From Alphaproteobacteria bacterium (GTDB taxonomy: Bacteria; Pseudomonadota; Alphaproteobacteria; Micavibrionales; Micavibrionaceae): a stretch of 64,000 nucleotides of DNA. The notes under the pieces were generated by a model. That model did not search any database. It was not told where the DNA came from and was given only the letters and a program-made list of their open reading frames with translations. The position numbers and the translations under genes were made by a program. Shown piece after piece: positions 38,606 to 46,964 of this stretch; positions within the stretch are counted from its first letter, which is position 1; each line of letters begins with the position of its first letter. The stretch lies in contig JAFLCW010000001.1 in NCBI GenBank assembly GCA_017302165.1, positions 558,001 through 622,000 on the forward strand, written 5' to 3'.

Positions 38606-38634
38606 TAAAGTTATAATGAGTGAAAGGATTTTCA

Positions 38635-38925
38635 ATGACTATTTCAGACAAAAAAAGTGATCTTCATGGGCAGGAAATGAAAAAAATTGCCCGTGAATTT
38701 AAAGAAGGCTGGGATGCCGCCGCAGCAAAAGCCGCGCAAGACCCAACCTTTATCAGATTATGTGATGATCTGGGTATCCATCCTGATCGACGGCTTCAAT
38801 TTTCAAACGATTGGTGGAATCCCAAGATCAGGGATAATCGCAGTATCGTTGAAATGGCAAAAGATTATACAACGCCTGTCGTTATTCCTTTTTCGCAAGG
38901 CGAGCCAAAACCCATCAATTCTTGA
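38635..38925 (+). CDS. Protein of unknown function, 96 aa
   Basis: Starts at the ATG at 38635 with AAAGGA six bases upstream (an in-frame GTG at 38620 lies within the ribosome site). The product is highly charged, Lys- and Asp-rich in the first half (KKIAREFKEGWDAAAAKAAQ) with a WW-containing middle (NDWWNPKI). No signal peptide or membrane segment. I do not recognise it. It probably shares a transcript with the 38228 gene. The ssrA promoter begins about 35 bases after its stop. Confidence 0.6.
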   Translation: MTISDKKSDLHGQEMKKIAREFKEGWDAAAAKAAQDPTFIRLCDDLGIHPDRRLQFSNDWWNPKIRDNRSIVEMAKDYTTPVVIPFSQGEPKPINS

Positions 38926-38960
38926 TCTGATTGATATATTTAAATCAAGCTATTCATTGA

Positions 38961-38990
38961 TTGAAGATGCGTTACGTTTTGGGTTATACT
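38961..38990 (+). promoter_or_regulatory. Promoter of the permuted ssrA (tmRNA) gene
   Basis: TTGAAG (38961-38966) and TATACT (38985-38990) with an 18-base spacer, about 80 bases before the CCA end of the tmRNA acceptor piece. This is a good sigma-70-type match at the right position for the tmRNA precursor. Confidence 0.65.
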
Positions 38991-38996
38991 CAACCT

Positions 38997-39325
38997 ACGG
39001 GGTAACCCGTTATGACGCTAAACGCGGAAGCGGAATAGGCGTTTTGGACCCGGGGGCAGTGCCCGGCGGCTCCACCACTTTTAACCTTGTTAAACAGGTC
39101 AAAGGCGGCGGGGCCGAAACAGGATCGACAGACGTAGTAATGGCTTCAGGCGGCGTTCGGTATTGTATCCGCCGTTATCGGGCAATTTTATAACTGCAAA
39201 CGACAATGCGCAGTTCGTAGCCGTTAACGATAACTTCGTTGGCGCACGTGCTATCGCCGCCTAATGGGCAGCCTTAGCTAAGCTACATCCAATCCCTTCG
39301 CCCTTGAACCGGTGAAGGTGGGGCC
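38997..39325 (+). ncRNA. ssrA: Circularly permuted two-piece tmRNA
   Basis: Rescues ribosomes stalled on broken mRNAs and tags the peptide for proteolysis. The order is permuted, as in alphaproteobacteria. The acceptor piece comes first and ends with a T-arm-like stem (CCGGG/CCCGG), the acceptor strand CGGCTCC and an encoded ACCA at 39074-39077. A 32-base spacer follows. The coding piece begins GGGGCCG at 39110 and continues AAACAGGATCGACAG, and its first seven bases pair with CGGCTCC. The tag frame starts with the resume codon GCA at 39196 and ends TAA at 39262-39264: 22 codons, beginning ANDNAQF and ending ARAIAA. The 5' and 3' limits are approximate. Acceptor-stem pairing and the tag make the call firm. 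Confidence 0.93.
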
Positions 39326-39365
39326 TGAGCCGGAGCCTCGCAACAGAATCCGGCTCACTTTTTTT
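39326..39365 (+). terminator. Terminator of ssrA
   Basis: A perfect 9-bp stem (TGAGCCGGA / TCCGGCTCA) with a 14-base loop, followed after AC by seven T. It lies about 60 bases after the tag stop codon. Confidence 0.9.
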
Positions 39366-39448
39366 CAATCATCACATCGCTATTTTTTCAGGGGTCAGTT
39401 TGCCGGGGACGGTTGTCAGGTCGTGATCCCATCCGTTAGCATACCCCG

Positions 39449-41479
39449 ATGACACGCCTGCTCTCTCTCTCTCCAATATTGTCTCGTTTTATGATGCCTG
39501 CGCTGTGGCTCTGTGGGTTTATCTGTGCGCTTTATTTTAATAACGAATGGCAGATGACATTGTTCATTCTGGCAATTGTGCTGGGGTTTATTTGGGCGAT
39601 GGGCGGGCTTTGGGCTCAGGCAAAAAACGGGTTTGATATCCCTAGGTCTTACACGGTGTTATTTATCGCGTTGTTCTGGGGGCTGGTGGGTCTCAGTATC
39701 TTGTGGTCGGAAATCCCGTATGTTTCTTTGATGGGGTTTTGTTTTTTTTCTGTGCTACCGCTGACGTTTTTGACGTTGGTTTTGCGCCGTGATGTGACCG
39801 CGATGACGTGGATGAGCTATGGGTTGGCGGGAATTATGGTGCTTTTGTCTCTCTGGGCGATGGTTCAGTTTTTTGTCTTGAATGATCTGTTCGAAGGCCG
39901 GGCGCATCACCCGCTCGCCGATCCCAACGCGCTGGGGGCGTTATTTAATCTGGCGCTTTTTCCGGCGATGGGCTGGATGTTAGGAACAGAAAATAAACGG
40001 CACGGCCAGATAGCCTTGGGGTTGTCGGCTTTATTGATTGGCGGGCTGATATGCACCGGAAGCCGCGGGGCTTTTTTATCATGCCTTCTTACGCTCGTGG
40101 TTTTTCTCTGGTTGAACCGTCCCGTTCTTCGGGCACATAAAAAATGCCTGTTACTTTTGGGGGTGATCGGGATTGGATTTTTTGCCTTGAGCGCGACGGG
40201 GGATCGTCCGCATGAAAACATGATCCAGCGTGTGGGTGAAACCTTGACGACATCTGTGCCGGCGATGATGGCCGATGTATCGTCGAACCGACTTGATATC
40301 TGGGCCGGGGCGGTGAATTTGCTGAAGGATCATCTCTGGACAGGTACCGGCTTTGCCACGTTTTATCTCTATTATCCTGAATATCGTTTACCCCAAGATG
40401 AAGTGGGGGCAACGATGGCACATGCTGACCCGCTTCAATACTGGATTGAACTGGGCGTTTTAGGACCTGTCCTCTTTTATGCGGTGTTGATCGCTGTGTT
40501 TTGTCGGTTTCGCCGTTTCCTGAAACATAAAACACCATCGGACAGCACGCCTTCTATCGTCGCGGTTAGTAGTTTTTGTGCGCTAATGGCCGTGATCGCC
40601 CATACGCATATTTCTTTTAATTTGTATAACCTTGGCCTGTTGTACGGGGTGGGGTTCATGCTCGCTGTCTGGTTTTTGGCCACTGCCTTGCCACGTGATT
40701 CGGCGCCGCGTCATTTTAACTTTCCCCCATCACTTTCTGCGTCCGTTCGCGGGGCGTTGACCGTGTTGCCGCTGGCGATGATTTTGTATGTCTTTACTGC
40801 CTATACGATCAGCGAAAGTCTGGTCAATAAAGCCCGCGACCAGATTTTTGCGGGAGATCTTTTCAATTTCGGGGAAACATTGAATGTCGCGCATAAAATA
40901 GGCTTTCACGGGAATTATCGCGCCTATCTTTTGGCGGCGAATGTCCCGATGGGCATTCTGCAAGGGTCGGCTAAGGAACTGGATACCGCCAAGCAAAAAG
41001 AATTATACACACAGGCCTTAAGTTTTTTAAATCGCGCTAAAGCCATGAACCCAAGGTCAGCGTCGGCCACCTATTATCTGGGGCGGGTGCAACAATTGGT
41101 GCCGCCCGAGATCATTCCTACCGGGACAGCATCACCGACATCTTACTTTGAGGCGGCTTTGCGTCTTGATCCTCTGCATCTGGGCGCGCGAGGGGCACTC
41201 GCGCAAATTTATCAAACTCAAGGGGATAAAAAACAGCTTTATGACGTCTTAAAGGCGGGGCTTCCCTATCAATATCGTGATCCCAAGGCGATGGGGTTTT
41301 ATGCCCAGGTCATGATGGCCTGTCTTGAGGCTGGGGACCAAGCCTGCCGTGCGGAAACCGTCGCCCGCATGAGCGAATTCAAAGCCCGGGCGGAAAAAAG
41401 CGCGCGCCGCCAAAAATGGGAAGGCGCCAGTCCTGTTATCGGCGCGGAAGGGGCTCTGGCCGATACCATCAACCGGTAA
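39449..41479 (+). CDS. O-antigen ligase/polymerase-like membrane protein with TPR tail
   Basis: 676 residues. About 11-12 hydrophobic segments cover residues 15-460. A periplasmic loop between them carries a Wzy_C-like signature (NRLDIWAGAVNLLKDHLWTG, then GATMAHADPLQYWIELGVLG), typical of the WaaL/Wzy family that transfers or polymerises O-antigen or other lipid-linked glycans. The C-terminal ~190 residues resemble tetratricopeptide repeats (NPRSASATYYLGRVQQL, DPLHLGARGALAQIYQTQG), as in PglL/exosortase-linked homologues. Substrate cannot be told: LPS ligation, glycan polymerisation and protein O-glycosylation are all possible. It is monocistronic between ssrA and sspB. Confidence 0.8.
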   Translation: MTRLLSLSPILSRFMMPALWLCGFICALYFNNEWQMTLFILAIVLGFIWAMGGLWAQAKNGFDIPRSYTVLFIALFWGLVGLSILWSEIPYVSLMGFCFFSVLPLTFLTLVLRRDVTAMTWMSYGLAGIMVLLSLWAMVQFFVLNDLFEGRAHHPLADPNALGALFNLALFPAMGWMLGTENKRHGQIALGLSALLIGGLICTGSRGAFLSCLLTLVVFLWLNRPVLRAHKKCLLLLGVIGIGFFALSATGDRPHENMIQRVGETLTTSVPAMMADVSSNRLDIWAGAVNLLKDHLWTGTGFATFYLYYPEYRLPQDEVGATMAHADPLQYWIELGVLGPVLFYAVLIAVFCRFRRFLKHKTPSDSTPSIVAVSSFCALMAVIAHTHISFNLYNLGLLYGVGFMLAVWFLATALPRDSAPRHFNFPPSLSASVRGALTVLPLAMILYVFTAYTISESLVNKARDQIFAGDLFNFGETLNVAHKIGFHGNYRAYLLAANVPMGILQGSAKELDTAKQKELYTQALSFLNRAKAMNPRSASATYYLGRVQQLVPPEIIPTGTASPTSYFEAALRLDPLHLGARGALAQIYQTQGDKKQLYDVLKAGLPYQYRDPKAMGFYAQVMMACLEAGDQACRAETVARMSEFKARAEKSARRQKWEGASPVIGAEGALADTINR

Positions 41480-41619
41480 ATCCTCCGTCTTTTCCACAAG
41501 CCCGGTTTGTCATTAACCTTTTTCATTGTATAAGCGGGGGAGAATATGCGAATCATAGAGCGTGGTGTTTTCAAAACACATCTCTTGATTTTAATCCCTG
41601 ATCCGGTGAAAACTACGTT

Positions 41620-42117
41620 ATGAAGGACGAAGACGATAATACGCTCCGCTATGACCGTATGGTTGAACAGGCTCTACGCGGGGTCGTTCGCGAAGCGGTT
41701 CAGGAAGTGGTCGATAAAGGCCTGCCGGGAGATCATCATTTTTATATTACCTTCATGACAGATTTCCCGGGGGTGAATATTCCGTCTTATTTACGGGATC
41801 GGTACCCGGGTGAAATGACGATTGTTCTTCAGTATCAATTTTATGATCTGTCTGTAGATGCGCAGAAAATGAAAGTGACCTTGTCGTTTAACAACGTCCC
41901 GGAACGTCTGGAAATTCCGCTGGCCGCCATTACCATTTTTGCCGATCCATCCGTAAATTTCGCCCTTCAGTTTCAACCGATGGCCGAAGATCAAGGACCT
42001 GATTTCGAACCTGATGATGAACCGCCGAGCGAAGACACGCCCAAAGATAAAAAGAAAAAGGGCGGCAAAAAAGAATCAGGCGAAGTCGTCTCGCTGGATC
42101 AGTTCCGTAAAAAATAA
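41620..42117 (+). CDS. sspB: SspB family ClpXP adaptor (alpha-type)
   Basis: Adaptor that binds the tmRNA-added ssrA tag and tethers tagged proteins to ClpXP. 165 residues. The globular domain spans about 1-115 (HHFYITFMTDFPGVNIPSYL, MTIVLQYQFYDLSV, ERLEIPLAAITIFADPSV). It is followed by an acidic, Lys/Gly-rich flexible linker and a C-terminal tail ending VVSLDQFRKK, which would dock on ClpX. The length and sequence match the alphaproteobacterial SspB studied in Caulobacter. It lies about 2.3 kb downstream of ssrA, so substrate tag and adaptor are neighbours. Its stop overlaps the next gene by one base. Confidence 0.93.
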   Translation: MKDEDDNTLRYDRMVEQALRGVVREAVQEVVDKGLPGDHHFYITFMTDFPGVNIPSYLRDRYPGEMTIVLQYQFYDLSVDAQKMKVTLSFNNVPERLEIPLAAITIFADPSVNFALQFQPMAEDQGPDFEPDDEPPSEDTPKDKKKKGGKKESGEVVSLDQFRKK

Positions 42118-43067
42118 TGTCATCATTGTGGCGTCCGGATATTACTCCCGATCACGAACCCTATAAGGTTTTGATGGCGCGGGATGTGCTGGTGGATGAA
42201 TCACGGAATAACCGCCCCATACCCATCAAGGTTTACTATCCCGTTCAACATCCTTTTGCCTCACTCCCGGTGATTCTGTGGTCTCACGGACTGGGCGGCA
42301 GTATTGATGGCGCGGGCTTTATCTCACGCTATGTGGCGTCGCATGGGTATGTGGTGGTGCATCTTCAACATGCCGGTACCGATAGCGCGCTTTGGGAAGG
42401 TCAAAAAGGCCACCCGTGGGATATTATCCGCCAAACCCATATCCCTCGCCAGGCCACATTGGAACGTTTTGTCGATGTGCCGTTTGTTTTGAATGCCCTG
42501 CCGCATTGGGCACGGCAACATCCGGATCTTTCGGCCTATATGGATATCAATACGGTAGCCATGTCCGGACATTCTTTTGGTGCGATGACCACACAGGTGA
42601 TGTGCGGTATGTTGTTCCCCGATGAACAGGGTATCTTAAGATCTTACAAAGACCCGCGTTTTTTGTGTGGCCAGCTCTATAGCATGGTGCCCATACAACA
42701 TCTGGCACTGGATGACCCGCACGATATCTATGGTGCCATAGACCGTCCTTTATTTTCCATGACTGGAACCAATGACGACAGCCCGATTGAAGGTTGGGGC
42801 TATGATAAACGTCTGGTGGTGCATGAATATGCGGGTCATGTTGATAAACAATTACTGGTGATAAAACACGGCGATCATATGGTCTTTAACGGGTCGCGCG
42901 GTAAACTGGGCGCGAACCCCCATCGTGCCCGGCATGAAATGATCATCAAGACGCTCTCGCTCTGTTACTGGGATATGCATCTTCGGGGGGATATGGCGGC
43001 GCGGAACTGGCTGGCTGGCGGTGCCGCCCAAGCTTGGCTGGGGGATGATGCCAAAATTTCTGGATAG
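42117..43067 (+). CDS. Alpha/beta hydrolase, PAF-acetylhydrolase-like
   Basis: 316 residues, without a signal peptide. The alpha/beta-hydrolase fold shows the oxyanion region ILWSHGLGGS (about residue 58) and the nucleophile elbow MSGHSFGAMTT (GxSxG, Ser at about 151). An acid and a catalytic His probably lie in MTGTNDDSP and VIKHGDHMVF. The general shape matches the platelet-activating-factor acetylhydrolase/dienelactone hydrolase group. The substrate is unknown. It is coupled to sspB through a one-base overlap and is followed 40 bases later by an ABC ATPase. Confidence 0.8.
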   Translation: MSSLWRPDITPDHEPYKVLMARDVLVDESRNNRPIPIKVYYPVQHPFASLPVILWSHGLGGSIDGAGFISRYVASHGYVVVHLQHAGTDSALWEGQKGHPWDIIRQTHIPRQATLERFVDVPFVLNALPHWARQHPDLSAYMDINTVAMSGHSFGAMTTQVMCGMLFPDEQGILRSYKDPRFLCGQLYSMVPIQHLALDDPHDIYGAIDRPLFSMTGTNDDSPIEGWGYDKRLVVHEYAGHVDKQLLVIKHGDHMVFNGSRGKLGANPHRARHEMIIKTLSLCYWDMHLRGDMAARNWLAGGAAQAWLGDDAKISG

Positions 43068-43108
43068 GGTCTCTTTGCTTTGCGCTGGGCGCGATCTATA
43101 TTGACCCT

Positions 43109-44047
43109 ATGACAGCCCACGCCATTGACATTTCCGCCCTTCATAAAACCTATCAAAAATCAGGTAAATCACCGGAGAAGATAGCCCTTCATTCGATTGA
43201 TCTGCAAATTCCCAAGGGATCTATTTTCGGCCTGCTGGGGCCCAATGGCGCGGGTAAATCAACCTTGATCAACATCATGGCTGGACTGGTGATGAAAACA
43301 TCGGGTCACGTGAAAATATGGGACATTGATATCGATCAGGACTCACGGAATGCCCGGGCGGCGATCGGCGTCGTGCCGCAGGAAATTAATTTTGATCCTT
43401 TTTTCTCACCCTTAAAACTTCTGGATATCCAAGCGGGTTTGTATGGCGTCCCCAAAGATGAACGCCGCTCGATGGATTTGCTGGATTTGGTGGGGTTAAA
43501 AGATAAGGCCAATGCCTATACGCGCTCGCTTTCCGGGGGGATGAAACGCCGGCTGATGGTCGCCAAGGCACTGGTTCATGCGCCGCCCATTTTGGTGCTG
43601 GACGAACCGACAGCAGGGGTGGATGTGGAACTGCGTCAAATGATGTGGGAAAAGGTGCGCTGGCTCAATCGTGAACGAGGTGTGACGGTGTTGCTCACGA
43701 CCCATTATCTCGAAGAAGCCGAACAGCTATGTGATCGCATCGCCATCATCAATCATGGGCGCATTGTCGCCAACGAAGATACAGGTACGCTTCTCTCGCA
43801 ACTAGACAACAAGGAAATCATCTTCACCCTCGACCGGGATATTGTTCACCTTCCGGTGTTGAACGAAGGCGTCTCGGTGACATCGTCCGCGCCGCGGACA
43901 CTCAAGGTTCAATACACCCCCCGGGATATGCAGGCCGGACAGATTATTACCGCCATCCAGCAGGCCGGCTATGGGATTGAGGATATCGCCACCCAGCAAA
44001 GCAAGCTGGAGGATGTCTTTCTTAAAATCACCCGCTCCGCCGCCTAA
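43109..44047 (+). CDS. ABC transporter ATP-binding protein
   Basis: 312 residues. Walker A GPNGAGKST (about residue 45), signature LSGGMKRR, Walker B PPILVLDEPTAGVD and the H-loop LLTTHYLEEAE. The C-terminal ~90 residues form an extra domain common in the DRA/CcmA-like export group (drug, antibiotic or polysaccharide export; often annotated YadG-like). Such ATPases usually sit beside a permease gene (YadH-like), but none follows: a tRNA and the mobile element come next. The permease may lie beyond the element or elsewhere. Confidence 0.92.
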   Translation: MTAHAIDISALHKTYQKSGKSPEKIALHSIDLQIPKGSIFGLLGPNGAGKSTLINIMAGLVMKTSGHVKIWDIDIDQDSRNARAAIGVVPQEINFDPFFSPLKLLDIQAGLYGVPKDERRSMDLLDLVGLKDKANAYTRSLSGGMKRRLMVAKALVHAPPILVLDEPTAGVDVELRQMMWEKVRWLNRERGVTVLLTTHYLEEAEQLCDRIAIINHGRIVANEDTGTLLSQLDNKEIIFTLDRDIVHLPVLNEGVSVTSSAPRTLKVQYTPRDMQAGQIITAIQQAGYGIEDIATQQSKLEDVFLKITRSAA

Positions 44048-44083
44048 ATCACAAGGGAATAAAGGCTTTTCCCCCTTGTGATT
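44047..44083 (+). terminator. Strong hairpin at the end of the ABC ATPase gene
   Basis: A perfect 11-bp inverted repeat (AATCACAAGGG / CCCTTGTGATT), extendable by inner pairs, starting at the stop codon. There is no T-run after it, so it may protect the 3' end of the mRNA or act as a weak terminator. Its right arm overlaps the -35 box of the tRNA promoter. Confidence 0.5.
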
Positions 44084-44111
44084 GACAGGACAGGGTATTT
44101 CTTCCTATACC
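44082..44111 (+). promoter_or_regulatory. Promoter of tRNA-Arg
   Basis: TTGACA (44082-44087) and TATACC (44106-44111) with an 18-base spacer, 13 bases before the mature 5' end of the tRNA. Confidence 0.65.
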
Positions 44112-44124
44112 CTTATGACGAAAA

Positions 44125-44200
44125 GCACCCGTAGCTCAGTGGATAGAGCGTTGCCCTCCGGAGGCAAAGGCCGTAGGTTCGAATCCTACCGGGTGCGCCA
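44125..44200 (+). tRNA. tRNA-Arg (anticodon CCG)
   Basis: 76 bases with an encoded CCA. Acceptor stem GCACCCG/CGGGTGC, D arm containing AGCTCAGTGGATAGAGC, anticodon stem TTGCC/GGCAA with loop CTCCGGA (anticodon CCG), and T arm GTAGG TTCGAAT CCTAC. It lies directly beside the serine recombinase of the mobile element, whose antisense frame runs through most of it, so its 3' end is the likely attachment site. Confidence 0.97.
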
Positions 44201-45737
44201 TCTCATTTCCACCCATGGATAACCGACTTAAGACGTTGAACGGCAATGCTGTTTTGACGTTGGAAAACCCTTCACCCCGACGATACGGCACACGCTCCGC
44301 GAAGGCCAAACGAAGCACCAGACGGCGGTAGTGAAGCTGTCCACTTTGCCAGAGATTCCAAGGGCTTGAGAGGAATTCCATGGCGCGTTGGAACAAATCG
44401 TCAAAGGCATATTGTGGTTTGCTCCAATTCTGGAGCTTTTCTACGATTAGGAGCTTGCGGGTTTCCAGATCGGCGATCTTCTTTTCATAGGCCGTGATCA
44501 CCGACGGATTGTCTGTCTCGACAATCCGCTCCAGCAGTTTTTCCGAAAGCGCGGCGATCTCTTTCATCTCCCGCTTGAGATGAGCCGAAGCTGACACGGC
44601 TTGCTCATGGCGTTGATCCCAGGCGTTTTCGAACATCGCTCTCGCCAGATCGAACAGATTCTGTGTCGGCTGAAGCGATTGCAACAGCGCGTCGAATTCG
44701 CCTTCGATCTGCGCACGCGGGATCGACTTGCGCGCGCTGGCACATCCCTTGGTAAAGCAGTGGTAGTACGCGTGCTGCTTGCCAGTCGAAGATTTCGCGT
44801 AGCAGGCCGTGAGCGGCTTGTGACAATCGGCGCAACACACGAATCCGCGCAACGGGAACTCGGCATTGATATCCTTACGTGCCGGTGCCTTCGCCTTTTC
44901 GTTGAGGCGCTCCTGATTGCGCTCGAACGTTGTGGCTGAGATCAGTCCTTCATGATGCCCTTTGCGGCGCGGCACGCCCCAGTTCGGCGCTTCGACAAAT
45001 CCGGCATAGACAGGCCGGGTGAGCATTTCGGTGATGCGCTGGTTTCGGATTTCGCCGTTCGGCAGGTCTTTGGGGAACTCCGGGCATGATTCCAAAAACC
45101 GTTTCACTTCGACCTGGGTTTCAAACCGGCCTGAGGCAAATCCTTCGAGCGCTTCAGTCAGCTGAGAAGCAAATGGCTCTTCTTTCACGAGCATGTTGCC
45201 GTGACCCGGCACGCGCTTGTAGCGGTAACCTACCGGAGCCGCGAAGGGCCAGTAGCCATTCTGAACGCGTGCGCGCATGCGGTTGATGGTCTGATCTCTA
45301 TTCTTGTCGCGCTGGTGCTGAGAAACCGACGCGAGCAGGTTCTCGATCAGAACGGAGTCCGAATCCTCGCCGAACTCAATTGACGGACTTTTGAGAATGC
45401 CGCCCGCTTCATCAATTGCCGTGCGAAGTTTCAAATGCGCTTCGATGCCGCGCGCGAGGCGCGAGATGTCATCGATGATGACGACGATCTGCTGCTTTTT
45501 CGCGTGCTTTCGTAAGTATGCCAGCATCGCCTGCATGCCGGGACGGGACGTGAGCGAGCCCGTCATGTCGTCCGAGAAAATCTGCACGACCTCCAAACCC
45601 TTGAGGCGTGCAAATTCCCGGCAGCGAGTCTCTTGGGAGCCAAGGCCATCCCCGCGCGTCGATTGCTTGATGGACGACACGCGCGCGTAAATGACCGCCC
45701 GTGTCTGATCTGAATATTCTCTGGCATTTGGCTTCAC
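44136..45737 (-). CDS. Large serine recombinase (integrase)
   Basis: 533 residues with a GTG start at 45737 (GGAGG five bases upstream, overlapping the previous stop). The N-terminal catalytic domain has AVIYARVSSIKQS (Ser nucleophile in RVSS), GLGSQETRC and DDISRLARG. The recombinase domain follows (NGYWPFAAPVGYRY). A zinc-ribbon holds two Cys pairs (FVCCADCHKPL and HCFTKGC), and a coiled-coil segment comes near 390-440. The last ~20 residues, from MAHPVGFEPTAFASGG on, are the antisense translation of tRNA-Arg, so the ORF runs into the host tRNA gene. It presumably integrates and excises this element at that site. Confidence 0.92.
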   Translation of the reverse strand: MKPNAREYSDQTRAVIYARVSSIKQSTRGDGLGSQETRCREFARLKGLEVVQIFSDDMTGSLTSRPGMQAMLAYLRKHAKKQQIVVIIDDISRLARGIEAHLKLRTAIDEAGGILKSPSIEFGEDSDSVLIENLLASVSQHQRDKNRDQTINRMRARVQNGYWPFAAPVGYRYKRVPGHGNMLVKEEPFASQLTEALEGFASGRFETQVEVKRFLESCPEFPKDLPNGEIRNQRITEMLTRPVYAGFVEAPNWGVPRRKGHHEGLISATTFERNQERLNEKAKAPARKDINAEFPLRGFVCCADCHKPLTACYAKSSTGKQHAYYHCFTKGCASARKSIPRAQIEGEFDALLQSLQPTQNLFDLARAMFENAWDQRHEQAVSASAHLKREMKEIAALSEKLLERIVETDNPSVITAYEKKIADLETRKLLIVEKLQNWSKPQYAFDDLFQRAMEFLSSPWNLWQSGQLHYRRLVLRLAFAERVPYRRGEGFSNVKTALPFNVLSRLSMGGNEMAHPVGFEPTAFASGGQRSIH

Positions 45738-46084
45738 GAATCCCTCCCGTCCCGGTGACCAGATGATCTGGCCGCCGCTTTCTCAAATGTTTCGATTGGC
45801 AATGAACGCGCTGATCCTACCATAGCAGGCGGGTTTTTGGCCTCTTGGGCCGCATTTTGCCCACAGACTTGCTGAACCGGATGGATATCGAAGCCCAGAT
45901 CAACGAAGCCCACAATGACCTGCCATAGGGCTTCGAGAAGCGCGGTTTTCTCGGCTTCCGGGATATCCGCGCTGTCCAGAAACGGCGCGTAGGCCGCGAG
46001 ATCAAGCGTGAGCGCTTTCCGAGGGCGAACGCCCTCGGATGTGGAAGACTCATGGTCTATGCCGGGCGTGTGGGTCACCGTCAT
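45734..46084 (-). CDS. Unknown small protein before the recombinase
   Basis: 116 residues from the ATG at 46084 (AAAGG eight bases upstream; a TTG start at 46123 that overlaps the previous stop is possible). Mostly helical, with a compact segment LLEALWQVIVGFVDLGFDIHP (about residues 48-68) and a charged tail. No known domain recognised. Its end overlaps the recombinase start by four bases, so it is translationally coupled and could be a recombination directionality or accessory factor; that is only positional inference. Confidence 0.6.
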   Translation of the reverse strand: MTVTHTPGIDHESSTSEGVRPRKALTLDLAAYAPFLDSADIPEAEKTALLEALWQVIVGFVDLGFDIHPVQQVCGQNAAQEAKNPPAMVGSARSLPIETFEKAAARSSGHRDGRDS

Positions 46085-46119
46085 GGCGAATGCCTTTCCT
46101 GCGTCTGCGGGTGACGGAT

Positions 46120-46839
46120 TCAAGGTCCACTCGGGCCAGTGCGTGTTCGCGTGACCGTCCGGGACGGGCTTCGCGTTTCCGTCTCTTGCGGCTTCTCACG
46201 AGACTGACGCTCCGCTTCGATCTGGGGGCGATAGAACTGCTCCTCCAGCGCTTTGCCCCACTCGTAGAGATCAGTGGTTTGCTCAACCGCCTTGAACTCT
46301 TCGGCCATCAGCTTCTTCGCGCCGACCTCGGTAATGCCAAGATCACGCGCCAGCTTGTCCGCTTCATGGGAGAGCGCGCGGTTGAAGCTGATCTTGTTGC
46401 CGTGTTCGATCCTGTCGCCGACGGCGCAGGCATGTTGGTAAGCCGTGTGACGATCATTATCGCCGTACGATTGCTCTCGTGTCGCGAGCATCTCCCTCAT
46501 TTGGTTCATGGTAAAACCGACGCGCTCCTTGAAGAGATCGCGCACGATGGTTTCAGCTTTGGCGGCATCGAACTTCTCGGTGCGGGCGAAGGCATAGGCG
46601 TAATCTGAGAGCTTCTCCTTGAACGTGCCCGAGCGATGAATCTCGCGTTCGATGATGCCCGTGATCGCGATGGCTTCCTTGAACTGGGCATCCGAGAGCA
46701 GGCGTCCGCTGAAGGACTCGCGCGCAGCGGCAAGCCGCTCAGCATTGGGACGCGCGGGCGCGGGGCGCTCGGAACGCTCGGTATTCGGGCGATCCGGCTG
46801 AGTTCTGCGGTTTTCGGTTGTTCTGGTGGTGGTTGGCAT
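46120..46839 (-). CDS. Unknown charged protein of the element
   Basis: 239 residues. The N-terminal ~35 residues are Arg/Pro/Thr-rich and probably disordered. A helical core follows (about 40-200, AITGIIEREIHRSGTFKEKL, RDLFKERVGFTMNQMREML) and the tail is again rich in Arg, Thr and Ser. No signal peptide, no recognised family. It is in the recombinase operon and could be a DNA-associated accessory protein. The start ATG is followed by a typical element-type Thr/Arg tract. Confidence 0.6.
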   Translation of the reverse strand: MPTTTRTTENRRTQPDRPNTERSERPAPARPNAERLAAARESFSGRLLSDAQFKEAIAITGIIEREIHRSGTFKEKLSDYAYAFARTEKFDAAKAETIVRDLFKERVGFTMNQMREMLATREQSYGDNDRHTAYQHACAVGDRIEHGNKISFNRALSHEADKLARDLGITEVGAKKLMAEEFKAVEQTTDLYEWGKALEEQFYRPQIEAERQSREKPQETETRSPSRTVTRTRTGPSGP

Positions 46840-46964
46840 GGTGTATCTCCTTTTCTGCCGGTGGGTTAAGAAAGAACAAATATAGAACGATATAGGAACA
46901 TAATCCTACTCCCGAATTCAAGATGAACCCGCGCAAGATTCTTTCGTTTTGGGTTTCCAGAAGG

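Noticed and set aside
38687..39193. A 168-codon plus-strand ORF that runs across the tmRNA locus
   Set aside because: Its first part overlaps a better small gene in another frame, and the rest reads through the acceptor and coding pieces of the tmRNA, whose structure explains the sequence.
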